DNA of 64,000 nt from Amphimedon queenslandica (taxonomy: Eukaryota; Porifera; Demospongiae; Haplosclerida; Niphatidae): contig NW_003546262.1 in NCBI RefSeq assembly GCF_000090795.2, forward strand, positions 484,316-548,315, read 5' to 3'. Both the position numbers and the translations under genes were made by a program. This document shows, piece after piece, positions 55,501-64,000 of the stretch (positions are counted from its first letter, which is position 1; each line of letters begins with the position of its first letter). Below the pieces are notes generated by a model. That model was not told where the DNA came from and searched no databases. It saw nothing but the letters and a program-made list of their open reading frames with translations.

Positions 55501-58240
55501 AAATTTAAATCAGGCAACATATTACTATCTGGTATAAGACAGGTAATCCTATCTTGTGTGAAAGGTCTGGACGATCGATACCAACAACCGGAGCATTTGC
55601 AATCCATAGGAGGATGTGATAATGAGGCGCTCCATGCATTTGATATTCTTTTTTAACATAATATTGGTCTTCTTTGCCTAGAACACCTCTCTGGAGAATG
55701 ACAGTGTTAAAGAAATCCTTAAATTAATATGAAAATTGTAGCGATACTAAAACAGAGTCATCAGTACATAATCTAGAAATACTGTATGATTGTCGTGCAT
55801 TATTCACTTTTCTTAAATATGGTGCTATGTCAGCTAAATCATATTCAGCAAAACTTAATGTTAGGAAAATTGTTGGTGAGCCATACTTTGCAATCATTGC
55901 TTTGACTTCACCTTTCACACGGAACCAATATTGATTTGTGCCCCGTGTTGGAGCCAACATGGTACTTTATTTTGGCAACAGTTAGACCAACGTTGCCCCT
56001 TGATGTTTTTAATAAATTATATATGCCAGTTTTTAAGGCCTTGTTAATTTTTAATCCATAATAGTGCAAAGAATATGAATGATTTCTTCAAAATCAGCAA
56101 TTTTTTGTTTAAAAGTCTAGATTTTACGTATTCACTAAATGATAAAGTCTGTGCTGGATAGCTTTGTCTGGGATGATGCTCTCCATATTGTCCAGTAGGA
56201 AATATAGTAGGAAAGCATAACAAATCAAGATGCTCTTGCCTATTGTCAATAGGCGCTTCTTTTAAATTCATTAATTTATATTCACTGATATAAGAACCCA
56301 AGGCCTTCTAAATCTTGATCATTTGCTTTTTCAAGTGTTTTACAAGTAGTATTGCTAACTACTTGTTTAACATTTTTAGACGATTCGTCAATTGAATCAT
56401 CGTTTACACTTCTATAAAGCCAATTTATTTCTTTTAATTTCTTAATGCTGCTTTTATTTTATTCACATCAACTAGGCTACTCCAGACATTATTTGATTTA
56501 GCAGGCTGTCCATTAATAATGATATAAAGTTCTGGATTAGGCAAGTGATTAGAATCTATATCAACCTCATTTAAAGTTTCCATGGTTTTTTCTACCAAAT
56601 TTTCCAATTCTTCGGGTAGTTGCTCACACTTTAACCCATCAAGTACATAGCGTGCTGGAACTTTGTTTTTCCTAATAGTAGGTTTACAATGATTACAAAT
56701 ATACATAACTTTATTCAATGCTGTAGGATCATTCTCTCTAATGTAATCTAATAGGATATTCCAAACTTCACTATCTAAATATTTAGCTTCAGTGACAGAC
56801 TTTTTTCTTAAAAGCCTCTCACAGCTGCAACAAGCATTGACAGCCTGATCAGACAAAGCTTTCTTAAACTCGTCAATAGCATTTGAATACTGAAAATAAA
56901 GTACAGTATCTATGTTTGGTATTCTAAATGGGTCTTCTTCATTATCATTAATAGCGTAATAGACATCAAATTCAGTCTCATTGGCTTCACTGATTGTTAA
57001 ATTTGTCAATTGAGCTATATCGCCTTCAGCAAGGGAAGAGTCAATAATGTCTATTGTTAAAATTTAATGGGCATTTCTAGCAACATAAAATTGTTTCAAA
57101 AAGCATCTCAATGAAGGATAATGAACAGATGCAATACGCAGCATACTCTTACATTCAGTATCATTACTACCACACACAATAGGATGGCCTATTCTTTCAC
57201 AAACAATTTCAGAATATTTAAAATATTTTTCATCATTATTTTCATCTTTTTTAACATTACCGTTACATTAGGATTATCACAGAAATTATGTTCATGCACT
57301 TGAACTTTTTTTTCAACATGCAGGGATCTAGTCATATAATGATTATTAGGACAATTGTCACATGCGTCTAAATGCTTCCTCAATTCTTTAATGGGTTCAT
57401 CAAAATAACGTCTAACTTCGATAATAGAACTAATGTCACTTTCTAATAATGGCTTGCACCTGTCTGTACAGTGCCATTTGAGGGCAGGCTTTTTTATTAG
57501 TATGCATTCTATTATTATCAAAATTGTCATCTTCAGAGTCACTATCATCATAAAATTCTTCTACTCTATCAATACATGATACATCAACAATCCCTGCTAC
57601 ATAACAGACCTTTCGCATCAACATGGATTGCGATAGGGCTGTCTAATTGGGTATCAGAATCATCATTAGGATACAAATATGCTGATTCATAAAAATAAGG
57701 CTCACGATTCTCTGTGTGGCCTTGTTCACCAAAATCATTAAAACTATTCAACTTCAAATTTCCTTATGCTATTTGCTGCATGTATCAATACGCCTACTTT
57801 GTGGGATCTGTTTTTCAAAACTGATTCTAACAATATACTTGATGCAGCATTACATTTACTGTCATATGATATGTTCTCAAAATCTATACCTTTCATTCTT
57901 GAGGGCAATAAATCATCAACTATTTTGGGGCTGTAATATAATGCTTCAATAATTTTTGTTAAACAATATTCCTTTCCTTCACAATTTGGTGCAGGTAATG
58001 AATAATTACAACGTAATCTACATAATATGTGACTATAATTATGTTTGTAATAATCTTTATTAAGACACCTCTAATTCTTTATTTAGTGCCACCTTTAATT
58101 TATCCATTTTGTTAGCAGAAAGGTAAACCTCCTTTGTTGCAGTTAATATTGCATCTCTGTTCTTGTAATACTGTTTGAAGGATTTTTGTTTTTGTGGGCC
58201 TGTATTTTGTTGATAGTGTTTTTAGACATCATTTTTTATT
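52509..58240 (-). pseudogene. Helitron Rep (HUH) - PIF1 helicase gene, broken
   Basis: Minus strand, in order: a basic start (MSKNTINKIQAHKNKN, 58240); Cys-rich N-terminal parts; the block 57009-56434 with ACCSCERLLRKKSVTEAKYL and ICNHCKPTIRKNKVPARYVL; HHPRQSYPAQTLSFSEYVKS (56170); NQYWFRVKGEVKAMIAKYGS with PTIFLTLSFAEYD (55940); the HUH motif in EYQMHGAPHYHILLW (55650-55606); then PYVTGYVTEAEKS. PIF1 follows: a Walker A reading GVGGTGES near 54050, where the catalytic Lys is Glu; Walker B IIVDEVSM near 53840; PPVNGRPVFKKI; VGCRVMLRRNIDVTVGLVNG (53210); and AHVALSRVCTSNGLHLLSFD (52890). Frame breaks and the Walker A change indicate loss of function. It would act in rolling-circle transposition. 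Confidence 0.8.
54934..55138. mobile_element. 205 bp MITE, Tc1/mariner type, with TA target duplication
   Basis: Ends CCGTATACTGGGAAATTTTC and GAAAATATCCCAGTATACGG are inverted repeats, flanked on each side by TA. The interior repeats TTCGCGAAA-like words in both orientations. It lies inside the Helitron helicase gene, between VTEAEKSHAQNLRDEV and the LYEASDLLLGE region, and adds stops to that frame. Confidence 0.9.
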
Positions 58241-59430
58241 TAAAGGGTTTTGGGAATACATTTTTTGCGAATACGGTAATGATTTTGTAATTTTGATTTT
58301 TTTGTTTCTGTTATACCAATTTTTACATTTTTGCAATATATAACCTGGGTTCAATGCAAGAAAATGTTTTGAATAAGCAAGCTTATATTTTCTACTGATT
58401 TTATATGCAATTCTTGCTCTGCTTTTGATCCTGTTACATTGTCTTATGTAGTATGCTCTGGCATTTGATCTATTTTTGCAACGAAACCGTCCATTTGCTT
58501 TCTATTTTCATATTGTTTCTTCTTTCTTCCTTTAGATTTGGCCCCAGTTAAATTACTGTTCCTTTTCTACTTCCCTTTTTTACAACTAACACTGAAACAA
58601 TTATACTTAGGAATAAAACTACAAACAAGTACAATAACATGAAGTATGGGGAAAAAAATGTAGGTGGTACTAAAGATAAATAGCATTGTAAACACAACAC
58701 TTATCTTTTTTCATCCAATAAGACACTAACAGTACTATCTACCTATTATATATGAAGTGCAGCTAACAAAATTTCTTCAAATAACAGAGTAGCTGAATTT
58801 AAAGTCACTAATTTCAGGAAGAATTTTATTTTACTCACCTATTAGTGTAGCTCTTAAAAGAACTGGTGATCTCTTACTCTGCGCACTCTTTACTAGTAAG
58901 CAGAAGAAGAGAATGAATAGAGCAATATTCAGCAGTACTGTGCTATAGAAGAGTAGAATGGCAGTCACTAGTCAGGCTAATCACTATGGCAACTCTGCGC
59001 ATGCGCAAAATTTTTAAAATGGTGCCTGAAGTAAGGGTGTGTTATATCACACCCATTATTCTTATTTCACCAAGAAATAAATTAAGATTCTGAAACTACC
59101 TGTGTAGCCCTTGTTCAAAGAGTAAAGGAATGGTGTAAAAGCCAGCCATAGCAGTGTACTAGCTTAAAAGATTAGAGGGCCGATAGAAGATGAAAGAAGA
59201 AAAAGTCTGAAGAATTTTGCAGAAATTCGAATTTGGGCCTATTCTCTAGAATTGCTCCCGCTACATTGCAGTCCACTTTAAAGGTACCAGGAGAATTGCT
59301 CAGTCAAGGAGAGCTCAGATAAGCCATTTATGAGGTTTTATATGGTAAGATAAAAAAGTTAGAAGCATTTTAAAATGATAAATTTGGCCGCCATTTTGAA
59401 AAATCAACCTCAACCCTACATATAGGCTAC
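58241..59430. other. 5' region of the Helitron-like element
   Basis: No coding exon stands out. It probably holds the promoter of the minus-strand Rep-helicase gene. A short palindrome GGGTGTGTTATATCACACCC is centred near 59043, and CACTATGGCAACTCTGCGCATG precedes it. Confidence 0.35.
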
Positions 59431-59442
59431 TGCGTATATTGT

Positions 59443-62400
59443 GTTCAAAATGACTTGGTAGTGGATGTATGGGTAACTTGCTCTCCACAACTATTGGTTT
59501 GCTAAACTGAGCAATGAGTGGCTTCATGCAACCCCAGATCCATTACTTTGTTCCGTTGTCTACACTGCAGAAGTAAGCAGGTATTTTATAATGTGATGTG
59601 GCAGCTATAATCTCAAGATCAGTGCCCCATGAACCTGGAAAGCATATTTTTGTCATATGATCTTTCATTGATTTCCCCAATGGAAGGTGTTTAGCAAAGA
59701 CATCCCAATTAAGATTTTCAAATCTTACTAGATTTCGAACTTCATAATGGTGCTCTTCAGTTTTTAATAAACATTGAGATAAAGCACGAAAAAGGCAGTT
59801 TCCATCTGGAACAGTAGAATGTAACACTCTTATATGTTGACTAAGAAAATCAGTCAGCAAGAGCTTGTAATCATTGGTCTGATAACAATTCACAAAAGTT
59901 ACATATTCAGTTCATTAATGGCTTACAGGATAGCTTTTTCCACCTTCTCTAATTTGATTCATATTAACTATAATTATGTCAAACTGTCAATAAGATACCA
60001 GTGTAAAATAGGTTATACCTTTAGATTTCATAAATGCACATTTTTTCCTTTTAAAGGTCTTTTTTCTTCTTTCCTGGACCACCAAATTTTTTCATATCTC
60101 TACAGAAAACACACTGTCCACAGTCTGGTCTTGCACATCCATCACACTTCGCACAATGCAAAAACCGTTTACCTAAAAAATATATAGTTGCACTATTGTA
60201 GAACTTTTACGTAGCTTCCCTTGAGATAGGACTTGTTTTTCAGTATTAGTGGTACCACCTTTCTCAGTATTTCTAATCATTGCATAATTTTCAGGCCATT
60301 TCTGAGAGACAACCTGTTTCTCTGTACAATTGACAGTTGCAACTGCACTGTTGTCATAAATCTGCATGAATATACAAGAAGTTCTACTGCATACAGATCA
60401 ATTATACAATGCACATAGCTACCTCTTTTTGGTGAAACAGTTCCTTCTTAAGAGTATCTTTCTCAGTAATTGTTGGTTTCCTATGAAAGAAATTGCAGCA
60501 TATACAGACAAAATAAATACTTATGGCTCACACTAACTGGAGGCCTTTTTTCCTACCAGCAAAATCAGTCTTTCTTTAAAAAACAAGTTGCTTTTCCTTC
60601 TTTTCAGCTGGAGTAAAATAATCTTTGACTCCAAAGGTTTCTATTTTTTTAGTATTATTTGCACTTCGTAAATTTGCTTCAATAGTTCTTGACAACTGAG
60701 TTAAAGTAGCGAGCACATGATCTAGTATGGCATGGTCATCCACAGAATCAATGTTTTTCTAAATAGATTTAATCTCAGTAGCATTCGCTCTTCTTCCGTC
60801 AATTGTTAAATTAACCTACAAAGCGTATACAATATCACAACAATTATATACCTGCTGTTTTTTCCACTTTGACTTCTGGGTCATGACCATAAGTAACATT
60901 GTCACTTAACAATCCATGACTACCTCCATATCATTTCTAGTGCACCATACTTTGTGACAGTGCTTACAAAGATGCCTTTCTGCATAATCATAACAGGTAC
61001 ATGATATCATGTGGCGGGACAAATAGTGGCACTTATCACTGGTGCATTGAGCAATTACAAGCTGCTTTATTAGGACACAGTTGTGCATTAACAATAATTT
61101 CAAATTATTTATCACTATCAGAACAAGATGAGACATTATATACACTTTTTTCCTGTATAATAATAATAGCCAAACACAGAAGATGACGTGATGACACACT
61201 AACCGTTACACTAAAATGAGAAATTTTTTCAGATCTGAAACATCAATCACCATCTAGTTTTCTTGTAGCATCTACTTGTGATTTTATAACCTAAATTCAT
61301 ACAATAAAGAGCAATGAAGGTTAATGACAAACCTCTTTTGTCATTACTGACATATAGACATCAATCTCAAACTTCAGAAGAACATAAAGAAAATCATCAA
61401 GTCTACAATTAACTTTGTGGTCAAGGTACTGCTGGTTTGACTTCAGTTTATTGTGAAAACTGTTGCAAAAGAACTTAAAATCTGGTGTATAAATTATGAA
61501 GACTGAAGTACCTTTCAACTAACATATTGATATCAGAACTGTGATGATCAGTATGACGAAAACACAAGCCCATTTCTCTATAATATATTGAGTATGCTAC
61601 ACATGTACATGTAAATGTACTTGGTATGTTAGAATAAGTAATTTGAAAGTACTTAATGAAATCACTTTCATCCTTTCACCAAACACAAACGAAAGTGTTT
61701 AGCATTTTAAAAACGTATCTTTATCATCCAATGTCAATAGTGTATGTAGTGTTTTTTACAACTGCTGTTAATGGTCACTATTATTAACAATTGCATGCAA
61801 CTTTCTCTGCCAAGACCTATAATATGCAATAAATAGCTTAATGGCAACATGTTGTGAATTAACCCATCCACATGCCATCAACATAAAAAATGTGTTATGC
61901 TTTGATAAACAGAAAGAAATGCACTTGATAAAGCTTGATCTACACGTTATAAATTATAAATTTTTTTTGTTGCTTGTATATCATACCATCATCTGACATT
62001 AAATGTGTAACCTCTGCAGTTGGTACTTGTGTTTTTACATCAATAAAGGAAGACTTAAATTATGTAAAATCTTCTTTGTCTACCATAGCCCATTCTATAG
62101 GGATACCTAAGGAGGAACTGTTATCAATCATAAATTTATCGTTGTGTGTCTTACCATTTCTGAATTCATCTTGAACAACAATGGTAATCAGTTTAAATCC
62201 ATAAGGATTTTTTTGTGAGTAGAGTCAACACATACAATTTTATTTGCTATACTTCTGGAACATTTCAGTTTGAAATTTAGTCATTATTACAAGCTGAAAT
62301 CTGTTTCCTTCGAAGTCATGTTCAATACTACCCTGAAATAAGTAATCAGCACCAGAAAAATTATGCAGACAAAATATCTGAGGCTTATAAACAATAATAG

Positions 62401-62985
62401 TATTGTCCTCCTCACGCATAAGCTCTTTAACAAGACGGTCCACTGACACTGCATCAATTTGATGACGATGCTTTAGAGAATCTTCTATTTTTCTAACAAT
62501 ATTCCTAACATCATGCCAAGTGATGAAAGTAGCCCTGTTCGCACTTTCTGTAAATTAGTTCTTAGTTGACGATGGGTTACAGGTCCCTTAATATCTGTAG
62601 TAGTTTCAGAATTAAATCCAAAAGCCAGTAATACTAACCATCTATTATTTTGTCCAAATGAACACCATCATTATATCGTTCCTTAGCTTGCTATCTGGTA
62701 TTAGGGAGTAGTAAGTACTTAACTTCATCAAGCCCAGGTTCATGATTTCTGTGTTTTAATAAACACAAGATTTACATTACTATACTTAGTATATTCAGTA
62801 ACAGTCATTCTTGATATGTATGAGCTTTGAAGTTTTCTTGACCCAGAACGAACTCTCTTCTTATCAGTTATCCTTCGTTGTTTATTTTCTTTCCCTTTTC
62901 CATCACGACAACACACAAATAGAAACATTTTTTCCTATGACAAAACATGACCATACTATGATGCTATGTGACACTTATGCACCTA
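59443..62985 (-). pseudogene. MULE copy 2: MULE-SWIM-CXXC-OTU gene, truncated at both ends
   Basis: Reverse-orientation copy of 43300-46808. On minus: MTVTEYTKYSNVNLVFIKTQ, RQLRTN (62560), DALKHRHQIDA-type segment with LVKELMREEDNTIIVYKPQI, the core with GIP-type and DD motifs around 62200-61980, SWIM finger SCTCYDYAERHLCKHCHKV (about 61000-60940), a linker NCTEKQVVSQKWPENYAMIR, an intact CXXC finger (60174-60030) and OTU VPDGNCLFRALSQCLLKTEE (59830). It lacks the 5' end including C2H2 fingers and left inverted repeat, breaking near 62985. Its 3' end continues at 47294-47081. It has its own stops, so both copies are dead, but domain boundaries are clearer here. Confidence 0.8.
60030..60174 (-). 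other. CXXC zinc-finger exon of MULE copy 2
   Basis: After an acceptor the minus strand reads CAKCDGCARPDCGQCVFC and then RDMKKFGGPGKKKK. This is the full CxxCxxC..CGxCxxCxDMxKFGGPG signature of CXXC domains in DNMT1, KMT2 and CFP1-type proteins, with all N-terminal Cys in place and the KFGG turn that contacts CpG DNA. The last Cys pair of the domain runs past a TAA after KKKDL, so the reading is broken just before completion. In copy 1 the same exon has lost most Cys residues. Confidence 0.8.
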
Positions 62986-63073
62986 TCAATGAAAACTCCC
63001 ACTATCCCCCTCCCGGGCTAAGTTAGGGGACCCTAGGTAGATTTGACATTTATTAATTGACTCCCGCCCCTGA

Positions 63074-63114
63074 GGTGGGGCATTTGACTTAATAATGGTC
63101 AAATATGCCCCACC
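63074..63114. repeat. Small hairpin near the host gene start
   Basis: GGTGGGGCATTTGAC and GTCAAATATGCCCCACC flank TTAATAATG. Arms match over 15 bp with a 2-base bulge. It lies 60 bp upstream of the start codon at 63174, so it could be in the 5' UTR or promoter. Confidence 0.75.
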
Positions 63115-63173
63115 CTGGGATCAGTATGTGGAGATTGAACGGTGCTCTACCGATTATTTCAAATTTCAAAGTA
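63115..63173 (+). promoter_or_regulatory. Likely 5' UTR of the host gene
   Basis: Short interval between the hairpin and ATG 63174. The ATG context is AAGTAATGG, with G at +4 and G at -3, a fair initiation context. The upstream ATG at 63105 has a weaker one. Confidence 0.35.
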
Positions 63174-64000
63174 ATGGAGAAACGTGTTCTTGTGAGATTT
63201 GGAATGAACTCTCGCCCTGTTTCGTTCAAGACAGGTGAATCCTTTGATAAAGATGTTGTGAACCTAAAGAAGAGGATTAGTGAATCCTTCAAAAATATTA
63301 TTAAAGACTGCGACTCCGAATCTCTACTGATACAAGTCAAGGATGAGGAATTCGACGACTTTGTTGATCTGGAATGTGCTACTGGTATACCCAGCAAAGG
63401 AGGGATTTTAAGAGATTACAAAGTGAGTGTATATTGACCAATGTCATGTCACTAAGCATTCGATTAAAACCATGACTACAAGATGTGACTACAAGGGGTT
63501 TATAAAACTGATTTATTAATGTATGCATGTGTAACCTGGAGTTACCCACAGCTGCATATTTTTCGAAAGTATAAGGTCATAAACTCTAGCTTCTTTCAGC
63601 ATACCATTTTACTCTAGCAATTAAGATTTGACACTTTCACTACTGCATGTGTTTGAGCCACACCCAGACACCCTTTAGATCTAATAATAAGTAAAGTGCT
63701 ACATATATACTTGTAGGCAAATCTGAAGCAAATCAAATAAATTCTTTTAGCCAATGGACCAATGGTGTCTTTTTGATTTATAAATTAAGCTCATTTATTA
63801 TCTAGAAACATATCGTTGAATCTCCTGTAACGGAAAACACTGAGGCTTGTATCCATTTGACTTCAAAAAGCCCTGGTATTATAGTACATTATCCTACTTT
63901 CCCAGTAAGAGTTTATATAGTAACATTCTGTTTTTATCATTATTTTGTGATAGATAGTAAACGGTAGTTCAAGCCATCATACTAGTTCTTTAATTATAAA
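63174..64000 (+). CDS. Host gene, first exons, continues past the window edge
   Basis: Exon 1 from ATG 63174 (MEKRVLVRFGMNSRPVSFKT) to AAA before GTGAGT at 63423 encodes 83 residues ending GIPSKGGILRDYK. A longer start at 63105 is in frame but the added residues look like UTR. Exon 2 is 63806-63904 (KHIVESPVTENTEACIHLTS to TFP, then GTAAGA). Exon 3 starts at 63954 after TGATAG with IVNGSSSHHTSSLII and runs off the end. All three are phase 0, open and flanked by good GT..AG sites. The 83-residue start, with KRVLVRFG and LIQVKDEEFDDFVDLE, has the look of a small ubiquitin- or PB1-like fold, but I do not recognise the protein. This is the only undamaged multi-exon gene in the window. Confidence 0.7.

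Larger units (their letters stand above)
47295..59442 (-). mobile_element. 12.1 kb Helitron-like element inserted in MULE copy 2
   Basis: Both outer edges are defined by the break in MULE similarity: copy 2 resumes exactly where it stopped. Edge motifs are AATACACGCA (47292) and TGCGTATATT (59431), an inverted pair with one mismatch, reminiscent of the short terminal inverted repeats of Helitron2-type elements; the exact ends are uncertain by about 10 bases. Contents: HUH Rep, PIF1 helicase and OTU gene on minus, a proline-rich gene on plus, and repeated non-coding blocks. Confidence 0.75.

Overview
The window looks like AT-rich, intron-containing nuclear DNA from an invertebrate animal, most likely a demosponge. 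That is an inference: several decayed proteins belong to repeat families I associate with sponges and cnidarians. Exons are short, flanked by GT..AG sites and separated by small AT-rich introns. I see no bacterial operon, rRNA, tRNA or CRISPR. Almost the whole window is mobile elements in various states of decay. Only a few segments look like host sequence, the best being a gene that starts at 63174 and runs off the right edge.

Layout. 0-1.4 kb: a CACTA (EnSpm) transposase remnant, minus strand. 2.4-6.2 kb: a broken BEN-domain gene, then a PIF/Harbinger pair (transposase plus strand, MADF/BESS protein minus strand). 8.4-10.6 kb: a broken multi-exon gene of an unnamed repeat family (motif DELHLMLR), facing a poorly defined minus-strand gene at 10.7-12.0 kb. 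12.1-15.0 kb: two direct copies of a ~1 kb repeat, one ending in a 155 bp-armed hairpin, the other running into a 341 bp assembly gap. 15.6-17.1 kb: a minus-strand relic of another unnamed family (motif HFNADNC) followed by a 417 bp hAT-type MITE.

17.6-31.1 kb is one CR1/L2-like LINE on the minus strand, split into three by two DNA transposons. The first (18220-23384) has ~473 bp terminal inverted repeats and carries an integrase-type transposase facing a HECT-like gene; the inverted repeats contain the start codon and first exon, so both genes begin with nearly the same N-terminus. The second (23907-29029) has 24 bp inverted repeats and a 7 bp near-perfect target duplication, and carries a P-element/THAP9-like transposase facing a second uncharacterised gene.

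31.5-33.3 kb: gag-protease of a Ty3/gypsy element with a tRNA-Leu-like primer site and a putative LTR built from ~123 bp tandem repeats. 34-34.8 kb: hAT relic. 35.9-39.3 kb: a second, decayed Ty3/gypsy element. 39.5-42.5 kb: small exon-like segments and a minisatellite.

42.7-63.0 kb holds two tail-to-tail copies of a Mutator-like (MULE) transposon whose protein combines C2H2 zinc fingers, a MULE-type transposase, a SWIM finger, a CXXC zinc finger and an OTU protease domain. The second copy is split, inside its OTU domain, by a 12.1 kb Helitron-like element (47295-59442) that has its own HUH Rep, PIF1 helicase and OTU domain, plus a proline-rich gene. A TA-flanked MITE lies inside the Helitron gene. 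The host gene at 63174 follows directly.

Three points deserve most attention: the MULE with CXXC and OTU domains, the transposon whose inverted repeats give two unrelated proteins the same first exon, and the order of nesting, which can be read directly. All domain calls are by eye; no database search was run.
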